From contig NZ_JAKGTH010000012.1 in NCBI RefSeq assembly GCF_021568705.1, positions 1-59,692 on the forward strand: DNA of 59,692 nt, read 5' to 3'. Made by a program: the position numbers and the translations under genes. The notes below the pieces were generated by a model. It was not told the origin of the DNA. It ran no database searches and worked only from the letters and a program-made list of their open reading frames with translations. Shown one piece after another: positions 17,399 through 26,224 of this stretch. The DNA is from Gillisia lutea. GTDB taxonomy: Bacteria; Bacteroidota; Bacteroidia; Flavobacteriales; Flavobacteriaceae. Positions within the stretch are counted from its first letter, which is position 1; every line of letters starts with the position of its first letter.

Positions 17399-18136
17399 TT
17401 ATTCCTGCATAGCGCTAAGCGCCTCAATAAGATTGGACTTCTTATGTCTGCTAAGAGGTAATTGCTGTTTGTCTATTTCGATATTCTTACTATTGTAGCG
17501 TTCTACCTTTTCCAGATTTACAATGTAAGATTTATGGATGCGTAAAAATTTATCCTGAGGTAATTGCTTTTCAAAAGACTTCATGGTTGCCAAAACTACA
17601 AAAGTGTCTTTTTCGGTTACGAATTTCACATAATCTCCCAAAGCTTCAATGTATTTTAATTTGTTTAAGAAGACCTTACGGTTTTTAAGATTGCTCTTTA
17701 CAAAAATGAAATTCTCGTCTTCAACCGGCGCTCCGTTGGTCTTTAACTTGTGTAAATTGATCGCCTTATTGACTGCATTATTGAAACGCTCTTTATTTAC
17801 AGGCTTCTGAATATAATCAACCGCATCATAATCGAAGGCCTTAAAAGCATATTTCGTTTTTCCGGTAACAAAAATAATTTGGGGTTTATTTGGAAGGTCA
17901 TCTAACAGGTCGAAACCGGAAAGAATAGGCATTTCAATATCTAGAAAAATTAGATCCACTTCAGTATCTAATAGACCATTTTTAGTTTCAATGGCGTTAT
18001 TGTACTGAGCTACTACCTTTAAATTGGCATGATCTTTTATTAGCTTTACAATAGATAAACGTTGTAAGCTAGAATCATCAACAACTGCACATTTGAGTAA
18101 AATTTCTTCCACATTAAAAAGGTTAAGTAAAGACAA
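17399..18136 (-). CDS. LytTR-family response regulator
   Basis: The 245-residue protein has a receiver domain (AVVDDSSLQRL near 17, DLIFLDIEMP with the phospho-Asp near residue 63, FVTGKTKYAFKAFDYDAVDYIQKP) and a C-terminal LytTR DNA-binding domain (about 140-245; DKFLRIHKSYIVNLEKVERY). It should bind direct repeats upstream of target genes when phosphorylated. No sensor kinase lies nearby, so the partner is elsewhere. No ATG precedes the conserved core: the start is TTG 18136, or more likely GTG 18112, or another non-ATG codon. Confidence 0.85.
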   Translation of the reverse strand: MSLLNLFNVEEILLKCAVVDDSSLQRLSIVKLIKDHANLKVVAQYNNAIETKNGLLDTEVDLIFLDIEMPILSGFDLLDDLPNKPQIIFVTGKTKYAFKAFDYDAVDYIQKPVNKERFNNAVNKAINLHKLKTNGAPVEDENFIFVKSNLKNRKVFLNKLKYIEALGDYVKFVTEKDTFVVLATMKSFEKQLPQDKFLRIHKSYIVNLEKVERYNSKNIEIDKQQLPLSRHKKSNLIEALSAMQE

Positions 18137-18217
18137 TATTACTCATTAAATTTTATTAATACAAGATAAAATGCAATTTCATAGGCTTAAAAACAGGTTT
18201 ATCGCTCATTAAAGGCT

Positions 18218-18247
18218 TTGTAGATATTAAAAAATGTTTTACTTTTG
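18218..18247 (+). promoter_or_regulatory. Promoter of the rpsF-rpsR-rplI operon (TTG-N19-TACTTTTG)
   Basis: TTG at 18218-18220, exactly 19 bases, then TACTTTTG at 18240-18247: a perfect match to the Bacteroidota vegetative promoter. The leader before rpsF (ATG 18275) is only about 20 bases. Confidence 0.8.
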
Positions 18248-18274
18248 CAGCCAAATTAATTTAAATCAATTTTT

Positions 18275-18613
18275 ATGAATCATTATGAAACTGTTTTCAT
18301 CTTGAATCCCGTTTTATCTGACGACCAGATAAAGGAAACAGTTAAGAAATACGAAGACTTTCTTGTTTCTAACGGTGCCAAGATGATATCAAAAGAAAAC
18401 TGGGGGCTAAAAAAATTAGCTTATCCAATTCAGCACAAAAAGAGTGGTTTTTACCACCTATTCGAATTCACTGTTCCAGGTGAGGCTATCGAGCCATTGG
18501 AATTGGAATTTAGAAGAGATGAGCGAATGATGCGTTATTTAACTGTACGTTTAGATAAACATGCAATTGCTTGGGCCGAAAAGAGAAGAAATAGAAACAA
18601 AGAAAAAGCGTAG
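18275..18613 (+). CDS. rpsF: 30S ribosomal protein bS6
   Basis: The 112-residue protein has the bS6 sequence throughout: [18 protein letters not shown], a helix with [29 protein letters not shown], and a C-terminal [18 protein letters not shown]. bS6 pairs with bS18 and binds 16S rRNA on the platform of the small subunit. It leads a three-gene ribosomal operon; rpsR starts two bases after its stop. The short leader has no room for the S6:S18-binding structure known in other phyla. Confidence 0.96.
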   Translation: MNHYETVFILNPVLSDDQIKETVKKYEDFLVSNGAKMISKENWGLKKLAYPIQHKKSGFYHLFEFTVPGEAIEPLELEFRRDERMMRYLTVRLDKHAIAWAEKRRNRNKEKA

Positions 18614-18615
18614 TT

Positions 18616-18912
18616 ATGTCATCTATTGAACAACAAGCAAAAGGAAAGAAAGACGGAGAAATTAGATATTTAACTCCGTTAAATATTGAGACTAACAAAA
18701 CTAAAAAGTATTGTAGATTTAAAAGATCTGGTATTAAATATATCGATTATAAAGATCCAGACTTTTTAATAGCTTTTGTAAACGAACAAGGTAAATTGTT
18801 ACCAAGACGTTTAACTGGTACTTCATTAAAATATCAGCGTAAAGTGGCTGTTGCGGTTAAACGTGCACGTCACCTAGCATTAATGCCGTATGTTGGCGAT
18901 TTATTAAAATAA
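18616..18912 (+). CDS. rpsR: 30S ribosomal protein bS18
   Basis: The 98-residue protein carries the bS18 core [38 protein letters not shown] and [17 protein letters not shown]. It binds 16S rRNA as a heterodimer with bS6 and neighbours bS11. The N-terminal 20 residues ([20 protein letters not shown]) are longer than in E. coli, as usual in Bacteroidota. The single Cys in KYCRF is the remnant of the zinc-binding set. Confidence 0.96.
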   Translation: MSSIEQQAKGKKDGEIRYLTPLNIETNKTKKYCRFKRSGIKYIDYKDPDFLIAFVNEQGKLLPRRLTGTSLKYQRKVAVAVKRARHLALMPYVGDLLK

Positions 18913-18925
18913 GAAAGAGGCAATT

Positions 18926-19375
18926 ATGGAATTGATACTTAAAAAAGACGTAGAAAATTTAGGATTTAAAGATGATATGGTAAACGTGAAAAACGGTTAC
19001 GGTAGAAACTTTTTAATTCCTCAAGGTTTTGCTGAACTGGCAACCCCGTCTGCAAAGAAAGTTCTTGCTGAAACTTTAAAGCAACGTGCTTTTAAAGAGC
19101 AAAAGAATATAGATGAAGCTAAGAAACAAGCTGCTAAATTAAATGGTTTAGAGCTTAAACTTACTGCTAAAGCTGGTGGTGGAGACAAAATGTTTGGATC
19201 TATTACCAATGCAGATTTAGCTGATGCATTAGCAAAAGAAGGAGTAGAATTAGATAAGAAATTTATTGCCATTGCTGGTGGAAACATTAAGCGTTTAGGT
19301 CAATATGAAGCTACTTTGCGTTTTCACCGTGAAGTGATATCTACATTCACTTTTGATGTTGTAGCGGAAGCTTAA
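18926..19375 (+). CDS. rplI: 50S ribosomal protein bL9
   Basis: The 149-residue protein has the N-terminal rRNA-binding domain (MELILKKDVENLGFKDDMVNVKNGYGRNFLIPQGFA), a long connecting helix (residues 40-75) rich in Lys and Ala, and the C-terminal domain (MFGSITNADLADALAKEGVELD). bL9 sits at the base of the L1 stalk and helps hold the reading frame. It ends the rpsF operon; a terminator follows. Confidence 0.96.
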   Translation: MELILKKDVENLGFKDDMVNVKNGYGRNFLIPQGFAELATPSAKKVLAETLKQRAFKEQKNIDEAKKQAAKLNGLELKLTAKAGGGDKMFGSITNADLADALAKEGVELDKKFIAIAGGNIKRLGQYEATLRFHREVISTFTFDVVAEA

Positions 19376-19390
19376 TCAAAAAAGAATATT

Positions 19391-19445
19391 TTAGAACTGT
19401 TTAGGAATTACAATTAATTGTGATTTTTAAGCAGTTCTTTTTTTA
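19391..19445 (+). terminator. Rho-independent terminator of the rpsF-rpsR-rplI operon
   Basis: Outer stem AGAACTG (19393-19399) with CAGTTCT (19432-19438), an inner AT-rich helix (TTACAATTAATTGTGA region), and a T tract 19438-19445. Confidence 0.85.
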
Positions 19446-19513
19446 TTTAAATTTATCAAGTGTAGAGTTAACTATTAGGTTTTCTATACCGTAATACTTT
19501 AGAAGTCATTAAA

Positions 19514-19987
19514 ATGAAATACAGTCGTCTAACTAAAGAGCAATTTGAAGAATTGCATCAGGAATTCATTAATTTTCTAGCCTCGCAGTCTATTACAGCA
19601 GCAGAGTGGGAGGAGATTAAAAAAGAACAGCCTAAGGTTGCTGAGGATGAATTGGATGTTTTTAGTGACTTGATTTGGGAAGGTGTGCTGGATAAAGTAA
19701 GTTTTCTGGAACATTTTTCTTCAAACCAAATGTACCTTTTCAATATAACTGAAGTTGAGATCAACTTGATCGCCGTAACTATTGAGAATGAAGGAATCGA
19801 TATTACTACCAGAGATGGTTACAACTGGCTTCAGCAAAACCTTATGGCAGATACAGTAAATATGTACACTTCTTCAAAAGTGCTGAGTGGTGATAGAAAT
19901 AAGGATATTTTCGCTCTTATACAGCAAGGTGCTGTAATTACCAAGGGAGATCTTTTTTCCTATTTTGATAAAGTAATCAACACCTAA
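19514..19987 (+). CDS. DUF6495 family protein
   Basis: The 157-residue acidic protein begins MKYSRLTKEQFEELHQEF, with helix-rich sequence (ITAAEWEEIKKEQPKVAEDELDVFSDLIWEGVL) and the later FSSNQMYLFNITEVEI and NWLQQNLMADTVNMY. I recognise it as the flavobacterial DUF6495 family, restricted to this phylum, of unknown function. There is no signal peptide or transmembrane segment, so it should be cytoplasmic. It stands alone after the ribosomal operon. Confidence 0.75.
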   Translation: MKYSRLTKEQFEELHQEFINFLASQSITAAEWEEIKKEQPKVAEDELDVFSDLIWEGVLDKVSFLEHFSSNQMYLFNITEVEINLIAVTIENEGIDITTRDGYNWLQQNLMADTVNMYTSSKVLSGDRNKDIFALIQQGAVITKGDLFSYFDKVINT

Positions 19988-20050
19988 AAAAAACAATAAC
20001 TTCTTGTAGGCTTTAACTTGTTCGCTCTAAACAGTTATCATGCAAATTCG

Positions 20051-21292
20051 CTATTCGTAGCGTAAGGAATCTATTGGATCTTGTTTTGCAGCTTTGGAAG
20101 CAGGATAACTACCGGCAATTATTGCTACTAATATGGTGATTCCGGTTGCCCATAGCATCGCTTTCCATGGGGTTACAAAATCGAAATCGGCCGCTGCAGA
20201 TACTCCCCATCCAATCAATATTCCTAAAATAATTCCTAGAATACCTCCAAACTGACCAATGATTAGGGTTTCCATAAAGAACTGAGTAGCTATTGTGCCT
20301 CTTTTTGCACCTAAGGCCTTACGTATTCCAATCTCTCGGGTCCGCTCGGTTACCGATACTAGCATAATGTTCATCAATGCTATAGAAGACCCAAAAATGG
20401 TAATTATAGATATTATCCAAGCGGCAATGTTCAAATAACTGGTAATAGAAAAAATTCTATTAATTAGATCGTCACTTTTCTCAATCCCGAAATTATTTTC
20501 TTCAATAGGATTCAATCCTCGAATGTTTCTAAAAGTGATGATAGCTTCGCTTTGTGCACCTTCCATCATTTCTTTATCTCCAACTCTTACACTTATTGCG
20601 TAATTAATATTGGGTTGTGTGAAGATTGAGCGAGCAAGTTCAACGGGAATCAAAACACGAAGATCCTGATTGTTACCAAATGTAGAACCTTTTGACTCCA
20701 AGATTCCAATTACTCTAAACTTAGCTCCTCTAACGCTGATTACTTTATCGATAGGATCGGTTCCCTTGAATATTCCCTCGGCAAAATCGGCTCCTAATAC
20801 TGCAACATGGTTGTTATTCTGAATATCGAAATAATTAAAATCTCTCCCTTTTTCCAGATTTAAACCTGAGTTGGAAAGGTAAAATTCATTTACTCCTAAT
20901 ACCGAAACTTCAGGATCGGTCTTTTCATTTTCATATTTTACTTCCGCATTTCCTGTTCCTGTAAAGGAAATAGAAGTTTGAGTTTGCGGAAATTCATAAT
21001 TGTCTTTAAACTCCTTTACCTCACGGTAATTGATAATTGGATTAACCTTTTCTACTTCGCCACCGCCTCTGCTTCTTGTGGCAAATTCGTATTGCTGTAA
21101 ATTGAAGGTATTAGCACCCATAGACGCAAAATCACTACTAATAGTATTTTCTAAGGCGCTTACAGCACTTAGAATACCCACCAAAGCGGTTATTCCAATA
21201 GCAATAATTAAAACAGTGAGTATGGTTCTAAGAAGTTGACTTTTAATAGAATCGAAAGCAATTCTTATATTTTCCTTTAATAGTGAGAACAT
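20051..21292 (-). CDS. MacB/FtsX-type ABC transporter permease
   Basis: The 413-residue protein has the MacB topology: one N-terminal helix (LLRTILTVLIIAIGITALVGILS), a large periplasmic MacB_PCD domain (about 45-280, with VSVLGVNEFYL and the GILESKGSTFG segment), and three C-terminal FtsX helices with TERTREIGIRKALGAKR, a signature of the coupling helix to the ATPase. Such permeases do not pump through a pore; they transmit motion to the periplasm for lipoprotein or peptide export. No ATPase or membrane-fusion gene is adjacent, so partners are encoded elsewhere. Confidence 0.88.
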   Translation of the reverse strand: MFSLLKENIRIAFDSIKSQLLRTILTVLIIAIGITALVGILSAVSALENTISSDFASMGANTFNLQQYEFATRSRGGGEVEKVNPIINYREVKEFKDNYEFPQTQTSISFTGTGNAEVKYENEKTDPEVSVLGVNEFYLSNSGLNLEKGRDFNYFDIQNNNHVAVLGADFAEGIFKGTDPIDKVISVRGAKFRVIGILESKGSTFGNNQDLRVLIPVELARSIFTQPNINYAISVRVGDKEMMEGAQSEAIITFRNIRGLNPIEENNFGIEKSDDLINRIFSITSYLNIAAWIISIITIFGSSIALMNIMLVSVTERTREIGIRKALGAKRGTIATQFFMETLIIGQFGGILGIILGILIGWGVSAAADFDFVTPWKAMLWATGITILVAIIAGSYPASKAAKQDPIDSLRYE

Positions 21293-21488
21293 AGTTAGAT
21301 AGTATCAAAACGCAGTAGTTAGACTACCAATTTACAGGAATGTTACTTAAAAATTGAAATTTGTTTGGGTTCGCACAAAAATTAAGATATTTGCAGCATC
21401 AAAAATGATAGGACCCAGAGAAATTTTTAGGGTGTTTTGTAGTTTTTGATGTTTTATAAATAGATACTTAGTTCAAGAAATATACATT

Positions 21489-22859
21489 ATGGCACAAAAA
21501 CCTTCCATCCCAAAGGGAACAAGGGATTTTTCTCCAATTGAAGTGGCAAAGCGCTCTTATATAATTAACACCATAAAATTTCAGTTTGTAAAATTCGGAT
21601 TTCAGCCTATTGAAACTCCTAGTTTTGAAAACTCAGATACCTTGATGGGAAAATACGGGGAAGAAGGTGATAGGTTGATCTTTAAAATTCTTAATTCCGG
21701 AGATTTTTTGGCAAAAGCTGATAAAGACGCCTATAAGAATGAAGATAGCTTAAAGCTCACCTCCTCGATTAGTGAGAAAGCGCTACGCTACGATCTAACG
21801 GTTCCTTTTGCCAGATATGTGGTACAACATCAAAATGAATTGGAGTTTCCATTTAAGCGCTATCAAATTCAACCGGTGTGGAGAGCAGACCGTCCTCAAA
21901 AAGGAAGGTTTCGCGAATTCTTTCAGTGTGATGCTGATGTGGTGGGGAGTGATAGTTTATGGCAGGAAGTAGAATTTGTCCAATTGTACGATACAGTTTT
22001 CACAGCATTACAACTGGAAGGTGTTACAATAAAGATAAATAATCGAAAAATATTATCAGGTTTCGCTGAAGTTATTGGAGAACAGGATAAATTGATCGAT
22101 TTTACGGTTGCCTTAGATAAACTCGATAAAATAGGGGAGCAGGGTGTAAAAGATGAAATGTTGCAGAAAGGAATATCTGAAGAGGCTTTGAAGAAAATCC
22201 AGCCTATCTTTGGAATGAAAGGTACTTTTAATGATAAGATAGCTATACTTCATACCATTTTGGAAACCTCTGAAATAGGAAAAAAGGGAATTGAAGAACT
22301 GCAGTTTATTCAAAAGGCTATTTCTGAAATGCCTTTAAAAACTGCAGTATTAGATCTGGATGTTACCTTAGCTCGAGGACTTAATTATTACACGGGTGCG
22401 ATCTTTGAGGTTGCGGCTCCCAACACGGTAAAAATGGGCTCTATTGGTGGCGGAGGTCGATATGATGACCTTACGGGTATCTTCGGTTTAAAAAATATGA
22501 GTGGGGTTGGAATATCCTTTGGATTAGACAGGATCTATCTGGTGCTGGAAGAATTGGATCTTTTTCCAACCACTGTTAGTGCCGCAACTAAAGTATTGGT
22601 TATAAATTTTGGAGAAGATGAGGCAATGTATGGTTTAAAGGCTGTTCAAAAGCTCAGGGAAGCAGGAATAGCTGCAGAGTTATATCCTGATGCTGCAAAA
22701 ATGAAAAAGCAGATGAATCATGCAAATAAGCGTAATATACCATTCGTTATACTTGCCGGTGCTGAAGAGATTAAAGCTGAAGTTTATGGTCTAAAAAATA
22801 TGGTAAGTGGAAATCAGGAAAAACTTAGTTTGGAAGATCTAATTGATACTTTGAAATAA
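21489..22859 (+). CDS. hisS: Histidine--tRNA ligase
   Basis: The 456-residue class II synthetase charges tRNA-His. It has motif 1 (KGTRDFSPIEVAKR, ETPSFEN), motif 2 (KRYQIQPVWRADRPQKGRFREFFQCD), the histidine-specific ARGLNYYTGAIFEV, motif 3 with GGGRYDDLTGIFG and GVGISFGLDRI, and a C-terminal anticodon-binding domain (from about 365: VLVINFGEDE). The central insertion (VTIKINNRKILSGF to AISEMPLK) matches Bacteroidota orthologues. It is transcribed alone; a strong terminator follows. Confidence 0.95.
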   Translation: MAQKPSIPKGTRDFSPIEVAKRSYIINTIKFQFVKFGFQPIETPSFENSDTLMGKYGEEGDRLIFKILNSGDFLAKADKDAYKNEDSLKLTSSISEKALRYDLTVPFARYVVQHQNELEFPFKRYQIQPVWRADRPQKGRFREFFQCDADVVGSDSLWQEVEFVQLYDTVFTALQLEGVTIKINNRKILSGFAEVIGEQDKLIDFTVALDKLDKIGEQGVKDEMLQKGISEEALKKIQPIFGMKGTFNDKIAILHTILETSEIGKKGIEELQFIQKAISEMPLKTAVLDLDVTLARGLNYYTGAIFEVAAPNTVKMGSIGGGGRYDDLTGIFGLKNMSGVGISFGLDRIYLVLEELDLFPTTVSAATKVLVINFGEDEAMYGLKAVQKLREAGIAAELYPDAAKMKKQMNHANKRNIPFVILAGAEEIKAEVYGLKNMVSGNQEKLSLEDLIDTLK

Positions 22860-22880
22860 TTAAAGTTGTCGATATTTACG

Positions 22881-22919
22881 AATGCTCGTATAATTCATAT
22901 TATACGAGCATTTGTTTTT
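22881..22919. terminator. Bidirectional terminator between hisS and the CCC-motif gene
   Basis: A 14-bp perfect stem (22881-22894 with 22899-22912) is followed by a T tract on the plus strand. It ends hisS; the minus-strand side lacks an equally strong U run. Confidence 0.8.
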
Positions 22920-23249
22920 TTAACCCCCATATTCGCGTTGTACTTCCTCTAGTATTTCCATCATTCCATTCTCTCCAATAAAAATTAAGAAAATGATATT
23001 GGATATTAGGACAATTGCACTTAGCACCACTCCTATAATAGCTAATATTCTTCCGGTATTCACGTTTTGATACCCAATATAAAGTTCGGGACTTGCTAAA
23101 TAGATCTCTTTAGCTTTTTTAGCCATTACTATTGCAAGAACACCGAATATTAAGCCGACTATTCCGTAACAACAACATCCTACAATAGATAAGATTCCAA
23201 ATACTAGAATTAAAGTAGAGTTGGGTAGTTCTTGCCTTTGTATATTCAT
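22920..23249 (-). CDS. CCC-motif membrane protein
   Basis: The 109-residue protein has two transmembrane helices (LILVFGILSIVGCCCYGIVGLIFGVLAIVMA and ILAIIGVVLSAIVLISNIIFLIFI) separated by a polar loop (KKAKEIYLASPELYIGYQNVNTG). The CCC triplet within the first helix defines a small membrane-protein family common in Bacteroidota; related to DUF4190. Function is unknown. It lies 19 bases downstream of the DUF2752 gene and is part of the same minus-strand unit. Confidence 0.78.
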   Translation of the reverse strand: MNIQRQELPNSTLILVFGILSIVGCCCYGIVGLIFGVLAIVMAKKAKEIYLASPELYIGYQNVNTGRILAIIGVVLSAIVLISNIIFLIFIGENGMMEILEEVQREYGG

Positions 23250-23268
23250 AGTGTGTTTTTAAAAGAAT

Positions 23269-23559
23269 TTATATAGAATTAAATAGATCATACATTTTAA
23301 AGATATAACTAATAAAGATAATCGTTGCATTCAAAAGAATTAGACCGATCTTGAGAGTATAAGCATATTTAAATTTGATGAAAATATTGAATAATACTAA
23401 AAATAGTAGTGGGAGCAAGGTGTAGATCGCCGGAAACATATGATAGGCAGCTTCAAATTTACCTTCAAGCAATAAAAGAAGAGCTCTTTGTCCGCCACAG
23501 CCGTAACAGTCTATTCCAAATATTTCCTTATTTAAGCAGGGAAGTAAAAAATCTTCCAT
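23269..23559 (-). CDS. DUF2752 family membrane protein
   Basis: The 96-residue protein starts MEDFLLPCLNKEIFGIDCYGCGGQRAL, with the DUF2752 hallmark DCYGCGGQRA in which CxxCG precedes an amphipathic helix, and has two further hydrophobic segments. The usual name for this motif is DxxxCGGxRA; the role is unknown. It often precedes the CCC-motif gene in flavobacteria, as it does here. It begins 12 bases after the T9SS protein gene. The cysteine pair suggests metal or redox chemistry, but this is only inference. Confidence 0.78.
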   Translation of the reverse strand: MEDFLLPCLNKEIFGIDCYGCGGQRALLLLLEGKFEAAYHMFPAIYTLLPLLFLVLFNIFIKFKYAYTLKIGLILLNATIIFISYIFKMYDLFNSI

Positions 23560-23571
23560 TAATAAAAGTAT

Positions 23572-25374
23572 TTAATTTGAAATTATAACTTTTTTAGAAA
23601 TAATACCTTCATCCTGGTTATATATTTTCAGGATGTAAATTCCGCTGCTAAAATTTGACGTAGAAATTTCAATATGTTTTTCGGTGATTTTTCTACTGGT
23701 TTCTTTGACTTTTCTTCCGGAACTGTCAAATATTTCTATAAAAACCTCTTTGTATTTTTCAGGAATATTTATCTCCAGCCTTTTTAATGGATTATTCTGG
23801 TAAATGGAAGGTTTGAGTATTGAATATATGGGGGTGACTTCCGGGATTTCCGGTGTTTGTGGTACGGGATCTGGAGTGGTTTCTTCTTCGGTTTCTATAA
23901 TTTCTGTAATAGGTTTGTCTTTAAAACTGATCTTAAATCGATCGGCCACGTATGCTGCCTCTATTGTGATTGACACTTCTTCCTTTAGATTATAATAAGT
24001 GTCTGTATAGGAATCGACTAAATATAGAGGTTCACTAAAATTTTCGGTTTCAACAACCTTGAAACTAAGGTTAAGATTTGTTGTAGATTTTATAGCCAAA
24101 GGGATTAGGTCATCATGTAAATAGGGTCTAACCTCAATCAGGTAAGACTCATCATTTATCAACCATCCTGCATCGGTATCTAAATAGGATAAGTTCTTAG
24201 CATCCATTGCTCTGTCTGCATCTTTCGTGCTATTGTCGTTAAAGACCAATAATAACTGTCGGATATAGAGGTTTGTAAATTCAATATTCAAGCGAATAGA
24301 AGAGATATTTTCCTCCACATCTTTGTTGGAGAGTCGCTGTGTTTTAAACTGGGATGTTTCAGCATTCTCTTTTGTGAAAATTCGATACTCATTTTTAAAA
24401 GAAAATTCTCCTTCACTAGCTCCTATAACTATAAAACCTTGGGCAAGAGGGGTGAAGCGTCTTGCATAATAATCGCCTAGACCGCTTTCTGAAAGTGGAT
24501 TCCCAAAGGCGTCATACTTGCTAAATACCGCGGGCACGTAACCACAATTTCCGCCCGCTGGCGAATAGGCTCCATAGCCGCCTTCATAATCTTTGATATA
24601 ATGTGAAGCTACAGGGCGTGAATCCCAGAAATAGGCAATTCCCGTTAAGCTCTCGTTTTGCTGAAGAAATGCATTGAGGTCAATTGCAGAGGGATATGGG
24701 TTTCCTATCAGTTTGCCTTCATCTGCCTTAATTTTTAAAGTGATTATTCCATTATTGGGAATTCCTCGAAAATCATAGCGTTGTTTTCCTCCCGGATTAT
24801 TCATGGTGCCATAGATGTTTACTTCAGTGTTAGTTCCAGAAACCCCTTTCATGGTGAAGCCTTCCCCCGGTAAAACATCAAAAATATTTCCTATGTATTT
24901 CCAATCACTGTAACTATTGCCCGTGTATTTATATATCCATTTGTTCGAAATGTTCAATGGATTTGCGGTTCCGTTATAACTATTTGTTATTTCTGCTTTT
25001 CTACTAAGGGTTTTGGAGAGCGGTTCAAAAAGTATATTCCCAAAATTAGAATTTGTTGAATTATTTTGAACTGGAATACCCCAATAATTATATGTGTATT
25101 CGGATGCCGTTCCTTCCTGAAATACCGAAATTTGGCCATTTCCGGAATTAACAGAGTTAGATCTTCCTTGTAACAGTTGAGCTTCATTTCTTAAAAAGAT
25201 ACTCGCTTTTGAACTCTCCTCATTATTTAGAGTCAGATCAATGTTCTTTTCTACAAATACTATTGTGCCTTCCGAATATATATAACTATCCTGATTTAAG
25301 TTAGGCATAATATACAATTGGGAAAAACAGATTAAAGGCAGAAAAAAAAATGCGATAGTGTATATTTGCTTCAT
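23572..25374 (-). CDS. Large exported protein with T9SS type A sorting tail
   Basis: The 600-residue protein has a signal peptide (QIYTIAFFFLPLICFSQ) and a long beta-rich body of the kind found in adhesin-like flavobacterial proteins (FGNILFEPLSKTLSRK, GNPYPSAIDLNAFL, QGFIVIGASEGEFSFKNEYR). A Pro/Glu/Thr linker (ETEEETTPDPVPQTPEIPEV, about 497-516) leads to a T9SS type A sorting domain of about 75 residues ending SGIYILKIYNQDEGIISKKVI. It should be secreted by the type IX system and anchored or released at the surface. No catalytic domain is recognised. Confidence 0.85.
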   Translation of the reverse strand: MKQIYTIAFFFLPLICFSQLYIMPNLNQDSYIYSEGTIVFVEKNIDLTLNNEESSKASIFLRNEAQLLQGRSNSVNSGNGQISVFQEGTASEYTYNYWGIPVQNNSTNSNFGNILFEPLSKTLSRKAEITNSYNGTANPLNISNKWIYKYTGNSYSDWKYIGNIFDVLPGEGFTMKGVSGTNTEVNIYGTMNNPGGKQRYDFRGIPNNGIITLKIKADEGKLIGNPYPSAIDLNAFLQQNESLTGIAYFWDSRPVASHYIKDYEGGYGAYSPAGGNCGYVPAVFSKYDAFGNPLSESGLGDYYARRFTPLAQGFIVIGASEGEFSFKNEYRIFTKENAETSQFKTQRLSNKDVEENISSIRLNIEFTNLYIRQLLLVFNDNSTKDADRAMDAKNLSYLDTDAGWLINDESYLIEVRPYLHDDLIPLAIKSTTNLNLSFKVVETENFSEPLYLVDSYTDTYYNLKEEVSITIEAAYVADRFKISFKDKPITEIIETEEETTPDPVPQTPEIPEVTPIYSILKPSIYQNNPLKRLEINIPEKYKEVFIEIFDSSGRKVKETSRKITEKHIEISTSNFSSGIYILKIYNQDEGIISKKVIISN

Positions 25375-25460
25375 ATATTTATTGCTTACTTAAAATTAGC
25401 ATATTGGAGGCGAATGAAATTATTCCATATGCAATTTTAAGTACTAAAAATCAGTTAATT

Positions 25461-25670
25461 ATGATGAAAAAATATTCCCAATTAATTAATACACTGCTTA
25501 TTCTGGTTGGAGGAATTATGTTAGTGTATTCTATTACGGTTGAAACCCCAGATAAGTATATTCAAATAGGTGGTTTTGTAGTGATAATGTTTGGTTTGTA
25601 CAGAGCGACAAATTATTGGGTTGAAACTAAGGATGATCATATTGACGATAACGAACAACAAGATTTGTAA
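25461..25670 (+). CDS. Small two-helix membrane protein
   Basis: The 69-residue protein (MMKKYSQLINTLLILVGGIM...) has two hydrophobic segments, LLILVGGIMLVYSITV and YIQIGGFVVIMFGLYRA, and a charged tail ETKDDHIDDNEQQDL. The open frame extends upstream to TTG 25404, but ATG 25461 is the natural start. Its stop TAA overlaps the ATG of the Smr gene by one base, so the two are translationally coupled. Family resemblance to small flavobacterial membrane proteins; no function known. Confidence 0.7.
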   Translation: MMKKYSQLINTLLILVGGIMLVYSITVETPDKYIQIGGFVVIMFGLYRATNYWVETKDDHIDDNEQQDL

Positions 25671-26224
25671 TGGAGGGATTTACAGTTGGTGATAGAGTGG
25701 CAGTGCTGGATGATGCCTTAGAAGGCAAAGTGATCAAGGTTAACGGAGAAGCTATCTCTATAGAGACTACGGAAGGTTTTTTGTTAGATTTTCAGAGTTC
25801 TGAACTGGTCAAAATTGATAGCGATCAAAGTAGAATGCTAAATGCTGTAGATATTCCTCTTTCTAAGATATTAAAAGAAAAACAGCCCGTAAAGCGCTTA
25901 AAATCAACGCGAATAAAACCAAAGGAGAGAAGTGCTCCTCCTATGGAAGTAGATTTGCATATAGAAAAATTGGTTCGTTCTCATGGAAACATGAGTAACT
26001 ATGATATTTTAAGTCTTCAAATAGAAACAGCTGTCAGACAAATAGAGTTTGCTATTAGTAAGCGTATTCCAAAAATCGTTTTCATACATGGAGTTGGTGA
26101 GGGCGTACTTAAGGCAGAACTCGATTTTATGCTAGGAAGGTATGATAATTTAAAATTCTATGACGCCGATTTCCAGAAGTATGGAGCGGGCGCCACAGAA
26201 GTTTATATTTTTCAGAATGCTTAA
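25670..26224 (+). CDS. Smr-domain protein (DUF2027-type N terminus)
   Basis: The 184-residue protein has an N-terminal beta-rich module (GFTVGDRVAVLDDALEGKVIKV, 1-50) of the DUF2027 type, a basic linker, and a C-terminal Smr domain (about 100-184) with EVDLHIEKLV and IVFIHGVGEGVLKAEL, the HGxGxGxLK motif of MutS2-like nicking endonucleases. Smr proteins act on branched DNA or on RNA of collided ribosomes. MutS ATPase parts are absent, so it is a stand-alone Smr protein. It ends convergently with the lipoprotein gene, overlapping it by four bases. Confidence 0.83.
   Translation: MEGFTVGDRVAVLDDALEGKVIKVNGEAISIETTEGFLLDFQSSELVKIDSDQSRMLNAVDIPLSKILKEKQPVKRLKSTRIKPKERSAPPMEVDLHIEKLVRSHGNMSNYDILSLQIETAVRQIEFAISKRIPKIVFIHGVGEGVLKAELDFMLGRYDNLKFYDADFQKYGAGATEVYIFQNA

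Noticed and set aside
18248-18274. S6:S18-binding regulatory structure in the rpsF leader
   Set aside because: The leader is only about 20 bases of AT-rich sequence with no hairpin or the CCG-type motif of the known element.
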